Shown here piece by piece: positions 32,831-41,892 of a DNA stretch of 64,000 nucleotides. The notes beneath the pieces were generated by a model. The model was not told the origin of the DNA and did no database searches. It was given only the letters and a program-made list of their open reading frames with translations. The position numbers were made by a program, and so were the translations under genes. Numbering within the stretch: position 1 is the first letter of the stretch; every line of letters starts with the position of its first letter. Source of the stretch: Pontibacter sp. E15-1 (GTDB taxonomy: Bacteria > Bacteroidota > Bacteroidia > Cytophagales > Hymenobacteraceae). The stretch is from positions 107,954-171,953 of the forward strand of contig NZ_JAKVIR010000007.1 of NCBI RefSeq assembly GCF_022601975.1, written 5' to 3'.

Positions 32831-34162
32831 ATGTTACAAAGCACCAAAGGGCTTGCCACCCTCATCGCTTTATTGCTCCTCATTTTCGTTACAGCGGAAA
32901 AGACGCTGCAATTCGGTACAGAAACCCTGATGGCGCAGCCTGCGGAGCGCCTGCCTGCCCCAACCCCAACCGCGCCAATGACCATAAAGCTGCCGGCCCC
33001 GGTCGTGTATGGCATCGCCACCGATTCCCTCACAATCGTGCAGGCGCAGGTAAAGCGGGGCGAGAGCCTGTCGGAGATCCTCTCTGGCTACAACATCAGC
33101 CCTGCCCAGATCGACGAGCTGGCGAGAAAATCAAAGGAGGTGTTTAACCTGCGCCGTATTGCAGCCAATCGCGGGTATACCTTGCTGCACGCCAACGACG
33201 CCGCCCAAACCGCCCGCTATTTTATATATGAGCCAAGCAAGCTAGCGTACATCGTGTATGACCTGCGCGGCGAGATGGCCGTGACGAAGGTGGAGCGGAA
33301 GATGGAAGTGATGGAGCGCACGCTGGCCGGAGAGATCAAAAGCTCGCTGTTCGAGTCGATTGTGGCGGCCGGGGGCTCCCCGCAGCTCGTCAACAAGTTT
33401 GCCGATATCTATGCCTGGCGCCTCAACCTGAACCGCATTCAGCCGGGCGATAAGTTTAAGCTGATCTACGACGAGAAAGTGGTGAACGGCTCCACCATCG
33501 GGTTCAGCAACCTGAAGGCCGCCTATTTTGAGCACAGCGGCAAACCGCTCTACGCCATCGCCTTCGACCAGGGCGACGGCCCCAGCTACTACGACGCGGA
33601 CGGAAAGAGCATGAAAAAAGCCTTCCTGAAGGAGCCGCTGGAGTACTCCCGCATCAGCTCGCGATTCTCCAAGCGCCGTTTCCACCCGGTGCAGAAGCGC
33701 TACAAGGCGCACCTGGGTACCGATTTTGCCGCGCCACGCGGCACTCCCATCCGCACGGTGGGCGATGGCGTGGTGCTGGAGGCCCGCTATACCCGCGGCA
33801 ATGGCTACTACGTGAAGATCAAGCACAACAAGACCTATACCACCCAATACCTGCACATGTCTAAATTCGCGAAGGGTATGCGACCGGGCCAACGCGTGCA
33901 GCAGGGCCAGACCATCGGCTATGTAGGCAGCACAGGGCTGGCCACCGGCCCGCACCTCTGCTACCGCTTCTGGAAAAACGGCCGCCAGGTGGACGCCCTG
34001 AGCGTGAAGCTTCCGCTTGCCAACCCGATCAAAAAGAACCATGCGGCGGAGTTTACAGCCACAAAAGAAGAGACGCTACGGAAGCTGGAGGCGGTAGACC
34101 CGACAAATGCCCGTCAGGAGCTGATGGCTTCCGGCAAACCAGGGAATCCAAGCGGGGTATAA
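32831..34162 (+). CDS. M23-family peptidoglycan peptidase with N-terminal membrane anchor
   Basis: The chosen start (ATG 32831, MLQSTKGLATLIALLLLIF) gives an N-terminal signal anchor; GTG at 32801 would add ten residues. Of the 443 residues, the central part (about 70-250) contains OapA/LysM-like modules (VKRGESLSEILSGYNISPAQ). The C-terminal LytM domain has the zinc ligands in AHLGTDFAAPRGTPI, the HxH in QYLHMSKF and GPHLCYRFW. Such D,D-endopeptidases cut peptide cross-links in the periplasm during growth and division. A strong terminator follows. Confidence 0.92.
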   Translation: MLQSTKGLATLIALLLLIFVTAEKTLQFGTETLMAQPAERLPAPTPTAPMTIKLPAPVVYGIATDSLTIVQAQVKRGESLSEILSGYNISPAQIDELARKSKEVFNLRRIAANRGYTLLHANDAAQTARYFIYEPSKLAYIVYDLRGEMAVTKVERKMEVMERTLAGEIKSSLFESIVAAGGSPQLVNKFADIYAWRLNLNRIQPGDKFKLIYDEKVVNGSTIGFSNLKAAYFEHSGKPLYAIAFDQGDGPSYYDADGKSMKKAFLKEPLEYSRISSRFSKRRFHPVQKRYKAHLGTDFAAPRGTPIRTVGDGVVLEARYTRGNGYYVKIKHNKTYTTQYLHMSKFAKGMRPGQRVQQGQTIGYVGSTGLATGPHLCYRFWKNGRQVDALSVKLPLANPIKKNHAAEFTATKEETLRKLEAVDPTNARQELMASGKPGNPSGV

Positions 34163-34190
34163 ATGAACTGAAGAAAGCATCCTGAAAAGA

Positions 34191-34221
34191 AAAAAGAGGC
34201 GCACTGTCAGCGCCTCTTTTT
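34191..34221 (+). terminator. Hairpin terminator after the M23 gene
   Basis: AAAAAGAGGCGC (34191-34202) pairs with GCGCCTCTTTTT (34210-34221) around a 7-base loop, followed by more T residues. Confidence 0.85.
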
Positions 34222-34339
34222 CTTTTTCAGGGGGTATAAATGACATTACGCAAAATAGCAGCTCAGTTTGTTAAAGTCACTCTTTGAAGGGGGACAAAAA
34301 AGGGTAGGGTGTAACAGCAGGTATAACTTTCTGCAAAAT

Positions 34340-34948
34340 TTATTTGCAGTACTTTTTCAGATAGTTTTCCGCGTCTTTCAGGCCTAGCGCGCTGGCTTTG
34401 GCCCAGTCGTCACAGGCCCCGGCCTTGTCGCCGAGGTTATACTTCGGCCCGCCGCTGTTGTAGTAGGCCTCAGCGTAGGCGGAGTCCAGCAAAATGGCCT
34501 TGGAGTAGTCGGCAATGGCTCCGCTATAGTCTTTGAGGGCGTAGCGCACCAGGCCCCGGTTGTTATAGGCCCGGGCGTCGGCGGGCGAGAGGGCGATGCC
34601 TTTGTCAAAGTCGAGGAGGGCGGTGCGGTAGTCTTTGCGGTTGTAGCGGGAGAGGCCGCGGCTCAGGTAGGCCTCGGCGTGGGCAGAGTCGGCCGCGATG
34701 GCCTTGCTGAAATCCTGTATGGCGTTCCAGTAATCATGGAGCCGGTCTTTGGTCACGCCCCGGTTCGTGAGCGTGACCACGTTGGAGGGGTCGAGCAGCA
34801 GCGCCTGGTCGTAGGCGTCGATGGCCTCGGTATAGCGGCCTGCCTTAAAGTTGCTGTTGCCGAGCACGAAGTAGTCTTTAACCGTGTGCTGGGCCTGTGC
34901 CGATAGCACAGAAATGAGAAAGTAAAAAAGAATTGCGATTTTTATCAT
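34340..34948 (-). CDS. Secreted TPR-repeat protein
   Basis: The start is set at 34948 (MIKIAILFYFLISVLSAQAQ), a signal peptide. The longer frame adds 13 unneeded residues. The mature part carries five to six 34-residue TPR units with the usual A/Y/G-N-R-G-x-x-K/R pattern, such as YFVLGNSNFKAGRYTEAIDA, AYLSRGLSRYNRKDYRTALL and AYNNRGLVRYALKDYSGAIA. It ends DKAGACDDWAKASALG and YLKKYCK, an ending common in Bacteroidota TPR proteins. It probably scaffolds periplasmic or outer-membrane partners; none can be named. Confidence 0.85.
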   Translation of the reverse strand: MIKIAILFYFLISVLSAQAQHTVKDYFVLGNSNFKAGRYTEAIDAYDQALLLDPSNVVTLTNRGVTKDRLHDYWNAIQDFSKAIAADSAHAEAYLSRGLSRYNRKDYRTALLDFDKGIALSPADARAYNNRGLVRYALKDYSGAIADYSKAILLDSAYAEAYYNSGGPKYNLGDKAGACDDWAKASALGLKDAENYLKKYCK

Positions 34949-35098
34949 GCCGGGGTATACCTTGTCGTTCCGCAGCATAAAGAACAAAAGATCGGCTGTG
35001 GCATGAAAGAGAAATCTTTAATTTATAGATCTTCCGCTATATAGTACCGACATTTTCACAGGATTGTGCCAAAAGCCTGCCGCCATTGCCTTGTGGGT

Positions 35099-35129
35099 TT
35101 TGCAGTGTTAGTATTTAAGATTATTTTTG
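35099..35129 (+). promoter_or_regulatory. Bacteroidota-type promoter of lpdA
   Basis: TTTG (35099-35102), 19 bases, TATTTTTG (35122-35129). Both boxes and spacing agree with the Bacteroidota -33/-7 consensus. A start near 35136 leaves a leader of about 20 bases before ATG 35157. Confidence 0.75.
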
Positions 35130-35156
35130 TTCAATCAACTATATAACAAAGAGACT

Positions 35157-36551
35157 ATGGCATCAAAATACGATTTAGTAGTGGTTGGTAGTGGCCCGGG
35201 CGGCTATGTGGCGGCTATCCGCGCGTCGCAACTCGGCCTGAAGGTGGGTGTGATCGAGCGCGAGTCGCTGGGTGGCATTTGCCTGAACTGGGGCTGCATC
35301 CCGACCAAGGCACTGCTAAAGAGCGCGAATGTTTTCGAATACATCAACCATGCGGCTGACTACGGCATCACGGTAGGCGAGGCGTCTGTAGACTTCGGCG
35401 GCGTGATCAAGCGCAGCCGCGGCGTGGCCGACGGCATGAGCAAGGGCATTCAGTTCCTTTTCCGCAAAAACAAGATCGATGCCATCATGGGCACCGGCAA
35501 GGTAACGGGCAAGGGCAAGGTAGAGGTGACGAACGCCGACGGCAAGAAAGAGACGATAGAGGCAACAAGCATTATACTGGCAACAGGGGCCCGCTCGCGC
35601 GAGCTGCCTAGCCTGCCGATCGACGGCAAGAAGATCATCGGGTACCGCCAGGCCATGGCGCTGGATAAATTGCCAGAATCGATGGTCGTGGTTGGCTCTG
35701 GTGCCATCGGGGTGGAGTTTGCCTACTTCTACAACGCCATGGGCACGAAAGTGACGGTGGTGGAGTACCTGCCCAACATTGTGCCGGTAGAGGACGAAGA
35801 GGTGTCCAAACAACTCGCGAAGTCATTCAAAAAAGCCGGTATCGACATCATGACCGACGCAGAAGTTGCCTCCGTAGACACCAGCGGCAAGATCTGTAAG
35901 GTGAAAGTGAAGACAGCCAAAGGCGAGCAGACCCTGGACGCGGAAGTGGTGCTTTCGGCGGTGGGTATCCAGACGAACCTGGAGAACATCGGCATCGAGG
36001 AGCTGGGCATCAAGGTAGACCGCGGCCGCGTGATCGTGGATGACTTCTACAAAACCTCCGTGGACGGCATTTACGCCATCGGCGACATCGTGCCGGGCCC
36101 AGCGCTGGCGCACGTGGCATCGGCTGAGGGCATTATCTGCGTGGAGAAAATAGCGGGACAAAACCCGGAGCCGCTCAACTACGGCAACATACCGGGCTGT
36201 ACCTACTGCTCTCCCGAGATCGCATCGGTGGGTATGACTGAGAAGGCGGCACGCGAGCAGGGATTGGAGATTAAGGTGGGCAAGTTCCCATTCTCCGCTT
36301 CGGGCAAGGCAAGCGCCGGCGGCGTGAAAGACGGCTTCGTGAAAGTGATCTTTGATGCCAAGTATGGCGAGTTCCTGGGCGCGCACATGATCGGTGCCAA
36401 CGTGACGGAGATGATCGCGGAAGTGGTGGTTGCCCGCAAGCTGGAGACCACAGGCCACGAGATCATCAAGGCCGTGCACCCGCACCCAACCATGAGCGAG
36501 GCCGTGATGGAGGCTGCCGCCGCGGCGTACGACGAGGTGATACACTTATAA
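35157..36551 (+). CDS. lpdA: Dihydrolipoyl dehydrogenase
   Basis: This is the E3 flavoprotein of 2-oxoacid dehydrogenase complexes and the glycine cleavage system: it reoxidises dihydrolipoyl groups with NAD. The start at 35157 (MASKYDLVVVGSGPGGYVAA) follows the promoter; the longer frame would start inside it. The protein has 464 residues, with FAD-binding GSGPGG at 11-16, the redox disulfide in ICLNWGC (Cys42, Cys47), NAD-binding VVVGSGAIGVEFA near 180, YAIGDI near 310 and HPHPTMSEAVMEAA near the C-terminus, containing the catalytic His-Glu pair. No E1 or E2 genes are adjacent. Confidence 0.97.
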   Translation: MASKYDLVVVGSGPGGYVAAIRASQLGLKVGVIERESLGGICLNWGCIPTKALLKSANVFEYINHAADYGITVGEASVDFGGVIKRSRGVADGMSKGIQFLFRKNKIDAIMGTGKVTGKGKVEVTNADGKKETIEATSIILATGARSRELPSLPIDGKKIIGYRQAMALDKLPESMVVVGSGAIGVEFAYFYNAMGTKVTVVEYLPNIVPVEDEEVSKQLAKSFKKAGIDIMTDAEVASVDTSGKICKVKVKTAKGEQTLDAEVVLSAVGIQTNLENIGIEELGIKVDRGRVIVDDFYKTSVDGIYAIGDIVPGPALAHVASAEGIICVEKIAGQNPEPLNYGNIPGCTYCSPEIASVGMTEKAAREQGLEIKVGKFPFSASGKASAGGVKDGFVKVIFDAKYGEFLGAHMIGANVTEMIAEVVVARKLETTGHEIIKAVHPHPTMSEAVMEAAAAAYDEVIHL

Positions 36552-36574
36552 GCAGGTTTATACCCTAGCTACAG

Positions 36575-36606
36575 AAGAGGCTGCCCGGGATTCCGGTCAG
36601 CCTCTT
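36575..36606 (+). terminator. Hairpin terminator after lpdA
   Basis: AAGAGGCTG (36575-36583) pairs with CAGCCTCTT (36598-36606) and is followed by TATATA. Confidence 0.75.
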
Positions 36607-36969
36607 TATATACGGTCCGGAGAGTAGAGGTAGAAGAAACGAAGTGCCGAAAGGGCTGGCTTTGCCATACTGTGCAATTGTCGGGGCTGTGTCTGTAGCC
36701 CATACCTGTTTCGGTTCTGCAAGCAATCTTTTGATCCTGGCAGCGTTTTTGTACCTAAGTCAGTCTGCATCATCTGCCTGCCTGGCCGCACGAGTAGCCA
36801 GCAAGCCATGTTTTTAGCGCTGAGGCAGGATTTTGGGTGATTTAAAGCCATACCCCCGGATGAACTTAAATTCTTTTTAAACGCTTTTGTATATAATCCG
36901 CGATTCACTCCTACGCTCTTTTAGCCTCTTTTGGTGAGTACCATTCTAATTCCCGCATATTCTCCCATT
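36607..36969. other. Intergenic stretch before the desaturases
   Basis: No convincing gene is present. A 100-codon minus-strand frame exists but has no signal, no family character and poor codon use. The stretch probably contains the promoter of the desaturase at 36970. Confidence 0.5.
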
Positions 36970-38082
36970 ATGAAAATAAAAGGCAAAATAAAATTCGTCT
37001 CAACGGACAAAAACCTCTTCTTCGCTACCCTGCGCAAGCGCGTGGATGCTTACTTTCTCCAAAACGATATCCCTAAAACCGCTAACACCGCCATGGTGGT
37101 GAAAAGCGTGGTGCTGCTGCTGACGTATACCCTGCCTTTTATCGTGCTTCTGGCCTTCCAGCCTGCGTTTCCGCTGAGTCTGCTGCTCTGGTTTGTGATG
37201 GGCCTGGGCGTGGCCGGCATTGGGATGAGCGTGATGCACGACGCCAACCACGGGGCCTTTTCGGCCAGCAAGCGCGTGAACTCCCTGATGGGCAACACCC
37301 TGAACCTGGTGGGAGGATCTTCTTTTAACTGGAAACTGCAGCACAACATCCTGCACCATACCTATACCAATGTGGTAGAGATGGACGAGGACATACAGGA
37401 CAGGCTGGTGCTGCGCTTCAACCCGCACTCCAGGGTTAAGTTCTTCCATAAAATTCAGTGGGTGTACGCGTTCCTGTTTTACGGGCTCCTGACCTTGTAC
37501 TGGGTTGTAGCCAAGGATTTTGTGCAGTATGGCCTTTTTATCAAAAATGGCGTGAACGCAAACTCGGTTAAGGAGAACAGAAAGATGCTCTTCAAGATTA
37601 TCGCCATAAAGGTGGTATACTTCTGCGTTGTGCTGGTGCTGCCGGTGGCGCTGTTCCATATACCTTTTCTGGAGGTGTTGCTGGGCTTCCTGCTGATGCA
37701 CTTCGTGGCCGGCATTATCCTGACGGTGGTTTTCCAGCTGGCCCATACCGTGGAGGGCACCAGCCACCCGCGCCCCGACGCGAACGGCAACATCGAGAAC
37801 GACTGGGCGATCCATCAGATGAACACCACCGTGAATTTTGCGCGCCATAACAAGCTGTTGTCGTGGTACGTGGGCGGACTCAACTTTCAGGTGGAGCACC
37901 ACCTCTTCCCGCGCGTGTGCCATGTGCATTACCCGGCCATTTCCAGTATCGTGAAGGAGACGGCCGCTGAGTTCAACATCCCATACCTCGAAAACGAGAC
38001 GTTTGGCAAGGCCGTGCGCTCACACATCGCCACGTTGCACCGCTTCGGCAGGTTGCCGAACATCAACGAGGCCATTGCCTGA
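36970..38082 (+). CDS. Membrane fatty-acid desaturase, copy 1
   Basis: The start at 36970 (MKIKGKIKFVSTDKNLFFAT) matches the downstream paralogue exactly in position. The 370-residue membrane di-iron enzyme carries the three His-boxes of acyl-CoA/front-end (FADS) desaturases: HDANHGAFS near residue 90, HNILHHTYTN near 130, and QVEHHLFPRVCHVHYP near 305. Four to five hydrophobic helices lie between them. It inserts a double bond into acyl chains using O2 and an electron donor; there is no fused cytochrome b5 domain. Followed 275 bases later by a paralogue. Confidence 0.9.
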   Translation: MKIKGKIKFVSTDKNLFFATLRKRVDAYFLQNDIPKTANTAMVVKSVVLLLTYTLPFIVLLAFQPAFPLSLLLWFVMGLGVAGIGMSVMHDANHGAFSASKRVNSLMGNTLNLVGGSSFNWKLQHNILHHTYTNVVEMDEDIQDRLVLRFNPHSRVKFFHKIQWVYAFLFYGLLTLYWVVAKDFVQYGLFIKNGVNANSVKENRKMLFKIIAIKVVYFCVVLVLPVALFHIPFLEVLLGFLLMHFVAGIILTVVFQLAHTVEGTSHPRPDANGNIENDWAIHQMNTTVNFARHNKLLSWYVGGLNFQVEHHLFPRVCHVHYPAISSIVKETAAEFNIPYLENETFGKAVRSHIATLHRFGRLPNINEAIA

Positions 38083-38357
38083 GGCAGGTATAACGTGCAT
38101 AAGATAACGTTACCCCCAGAAGCCCGCCAGTTTCCCGGGTTGTGACTACACTTCCTGCAATCATAGCAAAACATTACGGCATACCTGTGGGTTACAAGCC
38201 GGAATCGCTGCTGCATACACGGGCACGGGGCGGATTTAAGCCGCGCCGGGCAATTAAATGAGCGGAAGGGCATGGACAATAGTACAAAATGAGCGTATAC
38301 ACCGGGGCTCCTGTTGCAGAACAGCAAAACCAGATTAGATTATAGCAAGCATACCCA

Positions 38358-39476
38358 ATGAAATTAAAAGGCAAAGTAAAATTCGTCAATAAAGACAAAA
38401 GCCTGTTTTTCCCAACACTGCGCCAACGCGTAGACGCGTACTTCACCGCCAACAACCTGCCGAAGTCGGGCAACGCGAGCATGCTGACCAAAAGCATCCT
38501 GCTGTTGCTGCTGTATCTGGTGCCATTTGCGGCGCTGCTCACGTTCACGCCTGGTTTGGGCGTTAGCCTGGTTTTGTGGTTTGTGATGGGTATCGGCGTG
38601 GCCGGGGTGGCCATGAGCGTGATGCACGACGCCAACCACGGGGCTTTCTCCAAGAGCAAAACGCTGAACTACCTGATGGCCCACTCCGTGAACCTGCTGG
38701 GCGCGTCGGCCTTCAACTGGAAACTGCAGCACAACATCCTGCACCATACCTATACCAATGTGGCAGAGATGGACGAGGACATCGACGACATGGTGTTCAT
38801 GCGTTTTTCGCCACACACCAACGTGCGTTTTTACCACAAGCTGCAGTGGGCCTACGCCTTCCTGTTTTATGGCTTGCTCACGCTGTACTGGGTAACCCTG
38901 AAAGACTTCCTGCAGTTTTTCCGCTTTATAAAGAGTGGCGTGAATGCAAACTCGAAGGCGAAGAACAGGGTCGCGTTCGCCAAAATCATCGGTTTTAAGC
39001 TGCCCTACTTCTTTTGTATTTTGGTGGCCCCCACGCTGCTGTTCGGCATTCCGTTTTGGGAGGTGCTGCTGGGCTTTCTGCTGATGCACTTTGTGGGGGG
39101 GATTATCCTGTCTACTGTGTTCCAACTGGCCCATACCGTGGAGGGCACCAGCCACCCGCTGCCCTGCGAGAGCGGCATCATCGAGAACGACTGGGCGATC
39201 CACCAGCTGAACACCACCGCCAACTTCGCCCGTAAGAGCAAGCTGCTGTCGTGGTACGTGGGCGGCCTCAACTTCCAGATCGAGCACCACCTCTTCCCGC
39301 GCATCTGCCACATCCATTACCCGGACATCGCGGGGATTGTGAAGCAGACCGCCGCCGAGTTTGACATCCCATACATCGAAAGCAAGACACTTGTCAAGGC
39401 CATCCAGTCGCATGTGAGCACGCTGCACCGCTTTGGCAGGCTGCACACACCCAACCTGAACGAGATCATGGCCTAG
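38358..39476 (+). CDS. Membrane fatty-acid desaturase, copy 2
   Basis: This 372-residue paralogue of the preceding enzyme keeps all His-boxes (HDANHGAFS, HNILHHTYTN, QIEHHLFPRICHIHYP) and the topology. The two proteins are alike along their whole length, with the C-terminal thirds nearly the same, so this is a tandem duplication. Divergence in loops (for example DDMVFMRFSPHTNVRF against QDRLVLRFNPHSRVKF) could change substrate position or chain length. The gene ends 100 bases before a very long hairpin. Distinct regio-specificity is inferred. Confidence 0.9.
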   Translation: MKLKGKVKFVNKDKSLFFPTLRQRVDAYFTANNLPKSGNASMLTKSILLLLLYLVPFAALLTFTPGLGVSLVLWFVMGIGVAGVAMSVMHDANHGAFSKSKTLNYLMAHSVNLLGASAFNWKLQHNILHHTYTNVAEMDEDIDDMVFMRFSPHTNVRFYHKLQWAYAFLFYGLLTLYWVTLKDFLQFFRFIKSGVNANSKAKNRVAFAKIIGFKLPYFFCILVAPTLLFGIPFWEVLLGFLLMHFVGGIILSTVFQLAHTVEGTSHPLPCESGIIENDWAIHQLNTTANFARKSKLLSWYVGGLNFQIEHHLFPRICHIHYPDIAGIVKQTAAEFDIPYIESKTLVKAIQSHVSTLHRFGRLHTPNLNEIMA

Positions 39477-39576
39477 GCTACTACTCGACCCATTTCATTA
39501 CCAGAAGTAGCGTTTGTTTTTATAGAATTAGAAACAGCTTTTATACCTCATTTCTAATTTATAATTTGGCGGAGCA

Positions 39577-39646
39577 CCATACCCTTTAAAACGCAAAACG
39601 GCGGGAAGTTTCCACTTCCCGCCGTTTTGCGTTTTAAAGGGTATGG
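39577..39646. terminator. 33-bp perfect hairpin, bidirectional terminator
   Basis: The arms at 39577-39609 and 39614-39646 are exact reverse complements around a 4-base loop (TTCC). The stem starts with CCATACCCTTTAAAACGC and its top is GGCGGGAAGT. It separates the convergent desaturase and glycine-zipper lipoprotein genes. It is unusually long for a terminator. Confidence 0.8.
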
Positions 39647-39653
39647 GCACAGC

Positions 39654-39908
39654 TTAGCGTCTGTCGTTTTTATACCCTTCGTAACGTTTCTTGTCTTTCT
39701 TCTTGTCCTTCTTGCGCCCGATCGCGCCGCCAGCCGCTGTGCCGGCTGCTGCGCCAATCACGGCCCCTTTTGTGCCCCCCACGGCAGCACCGGTAGCAGC
39801 CCCCGCAGCACCGCCCACAGCGGCACCCTTGGCTTTCCTGCTCCAGCCCTCACCGGTACAACTACCTAGTAGAAATACGGTGACTAACATTAAGATGTAT
39901 GTTCTCAT
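39654..39908 (-). CDS. Glycine-zipper lipoprotein, 84 aa
   Basis: The start at 39908 (MRTYILMLVTVFLLGSCTGE) gives a lipoprotein signal with Cys at residue 17; the longer frame upstream adds 53 residues without signal character. The mature part is a repeated small-residue helix hairpin (GAAVGGAAGAATGAAVGG, GAVIGAAAGTAAGGAIG), the glycine-zipper pattern of outer-membrane YMGG/2TM proteins. It is capped by a very basic tail (KKDKKKDKKRYEGYK). Such proteins insert into or stabilise the outer membrane. It ends 7 bases from the long hairpin. Confidence 0.75.
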   Translation of the reverse strand: MRTYILMLVTVFLLGSCTGEGWSRKAKGAAVGGAAGAATGAAVGGTKGAVIGAAAGTAAGGAIGRKKDKKKDKKRYEGYKNDRR

Positions 39909-40100
39909 GGTATAAAAATACAGTAAATGAACCCTCCTTTTACGTGTCTGTAATTCAAGTAGTTGGCCATCGGGGAGGTGTATAATTTTGATGAAAGCCA
40001 GCCATAACACAGGAAATATGACGGAGTCCATACCCATGCCGCCGATAGAGTCCATAAAATAGCACATTGCCGATCTGTGTATTGGTTTGCCGGAAATGCC

Positions 40101-40108
40101 TACCTTTG
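40101..40108 (+). promoter_or_regulatory. -7 promoter box before the GNAT/YpdA pair
   Basis: TACCTTTG fits TAnnTTTG exactly; it lies about 94 bases before ATG 40203. A TTG at 40082-40084 is at a shorter-than-usual spacing of 16. Confidence 0.5.
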
Positions 40109-40202
40109 AGCGGATTCAAAAATAAAGTTTTAAATTGCCGGATGCCAAAGCGCCCCAGGGCAGCATCGGGCATCGTGGCAAACCGATTTCTTACAGCAGC
40201 AT

Positions 40203-40724
40203 ATGGCAGCGATTCGCATGACGCCCTGCACGACAGCGGACGTGTATACCCTTCAGGATATCGCCCTCAACGCCTACGGCGACCATTATCTATACCTATG
40301 GGATGACGGTGGCGCCTGGTATATCGACAAATGCTTCAGCGAGGATGCCCTGAAGGAACAGTTAGCCGATCCGAACGCGGCCCATTTTCTCATACATGCC
40401 GGGCAGGAGCTGGTGGGGTTCCTGAAGCTGAACATCGACAAGGCGCTGGATGGCGGCAGCGCGGCCGACAGCCTGGAGCTGGAGCGCATCTACCTGACCA
40501 AAAGCGCAGCAGGCCAGGGGATTGGCCGGGAGGCTTTGGCGTTTACCCTCGACTATGCCCGGCAGCGAAACAAGCGCTTGGTATGGCTGAAGGCAATGGA
40601 CAGCAGCCGCTCGGTTGTTTTTTATGAGCAGAACGGGTTTGAAAAATGCGGCACCTACCGGCTGGACTTCGAGGCGATGAAACCCGAGCACCGCGGTATG
40701 TATGTGCTGCAGCGCAAACTGTAG
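40203..40724 (+). CDS. GNAT N-acetyltransferase
   Basis: The GNAT core is visible in this 173-residue protein: FLIHAGQELVGFLKL (beta strands 2-4), then LELERIYLTKSAAGQGIGREAL near 92-113, where GQGIG is the acetyl-CoA pyrophosphate loop. RLVWLKAMDSSRSVVFYEQNGFEKCGTY forms the C-terminal half. The acceptor is unknown. The YpdA-like gene follows 83 bases downstream on the same strand. Confidence 0.87.
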   Translation: MAAIRMTPCTTADVYTLQDIALNAYGDHYLYLWDDGGAWYIDKCFSEDALKEQLADPNAAHFLIHAGQELVGFLKLNIDKALDGGSAADSLELERIYLTKSAAGQGIGREALAFTLDYARQRNKRLVWLKAMDSSRSVVFYEQNGFEKCGTYRLDFEAMKPEHRGMYVLQRKL

Positions 40725-40807
40725 GGGATTTAAAAAACTTGCGCCGCTGCAGCGTGTTATACATGTCGCGCATGCATGGCGCGGCACCATTACATTTCAG
40801 AAAAGCT

Positions 40808-41788
40808 TTGGAGAACATCTTAGACATACTCATCATTGGGGCAGGGCCTATCGGGCTCGCCTGCGGGCTGGAGGCCAAGCGGGCCAACCTCAACTACCTC
40901 ATCATCGACAGGGGCACGCTGGTGAACTCGCTCTACAACTACCCCCTGAACATGACTTTCTTCTCTACCTCTGACCGGCTGGAGATCGGGGGAATCCCGT
41001 TTGTGTCCATTAATCCCAAGCCTAACCGCATGGAGGCCATGGAGTACTACCGGCGCGTTGTGGAGTCGCAGGACCTGCAGGTGAAGCTCTTTGAGGAGGT
41101 AAGGCACATGGAGCCGGAAGGGGCGCTATACCGCGTCAGCACGAGCAAGGGGGAGTACGTGGCCCGGCACGTGATAATCGCGGTGGGTTTTTACGGCATC
41201 CCAAACCAACTCCACATACCCGGCGAGGACCTGCCCAAAGTGCGCCACTATTACCTCGACCCGCACTATTACTTCCGCCAGAAGGTAGTGGTGGTGGGAG
41301 CCAACAACTCCTCGGCCGACGCGGCCCTGGAAACGTGGCGCAAGGGCGCAGAGGTGACGATGGTGGTGCGCCAGCCAGAGCTGGGCCGCATCAAATACTG
41401 GACGAAGCCCGACCTGGAGAACCGCATCAAGGAGGGGTCCATCAAATGCTACTTCTCCTCTAGCCTGACCGAGATACGGGAGCGGGAAGTGGATATCGAT
41501 ACCCCGGAAGGAAAGATCACGATCGGGAACGACTTCGTGCTGGCCATGACGGGCTATCAACCGGATTTCAGTTTCCTGCAGAAGATTGGCATCAAGCTGA
41601 CGGAGGATGAGAAGCGCTACCCGCAGTATGACCCCGAGACAATGGAAACCAACCTGCCGAACGTGTACCTGGCGGGCGTGATTTGCGGCGGCATGGACAC
41701 CCACGTGTGGTTTATCGAGAACTCACGGGAGCACGCCACCCAAATTGTGAGGCACATTTCCAGAGAAAAAGTGGCAGGCGGGGCCTAG
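40808..41788 (+). CDS. ypdA: YpdA-family bacillithiol disulfide reductase
   Basis: The flavoprotein reduces oxidised bacillithiol with NADPH. The start is set at TTG 40808, giving (M)ENILDILIIGAGPIGLACG, the normal family N-terminus and length (326 residues). ATG 40763 is an alternative with 15 extra residues. GAGPIG is the FAD loop. The family-specific NYPLNMTFFSTSDRLEIGGIPF follows near 48, VVVVGANNSSADAALE is the NADPH site near 160, and VYLAGVICGGMD closes the FAD domain near 290. Unlike thioredoxin reductase it has no CxxC. Its presence implies bacillithiol production, as reported for some Bacteroidota. Confidence 0.88.
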   Translation: MENILDILIIGAGPIGLACGLEAKRANLNYLIIDRGTLVNSLYNYPLNMTFFSTSDRLEIGGIPFVSINPKPNRMEAMEYYRRVVESQDLQVKLFEEVRHMEPEGALYRVSTSKGEYVARHVIIAVGFYGIPNQLHIPGEDLPKVRHYYLDPHYYFRQKVVVVGANNSSADAALETWRKGAEVTMVVRQPELGRIKYWTKPDLENRIKEGSIKCYFSSSLTEIREREVDIDTPEGKITIGNDFVLAMTGYQPDFSFLQKIGIKLTEDEKRYPQYDPETMETNLPNVYLAGVICGGMDTHVWFIENSREHATQIVRHISREKVAGGA

Positions 41789-41892
41789 GACTATACTTGA
41801 AATAATTGTTACTGCAAAGTGAAGGTACCCCAGGCGCGTATAGAAAGTATTCAGAAAAGACAATAAAAATCAACCCGACAAGAACGTCATAT

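Noticed and set aside
36606-36908. 100-codon minus-strand frame after lpdA
   Set aside because: It begins at the terminator arm, overlaps the likely desaturase promoter and shows no signal, membrane or domain features.
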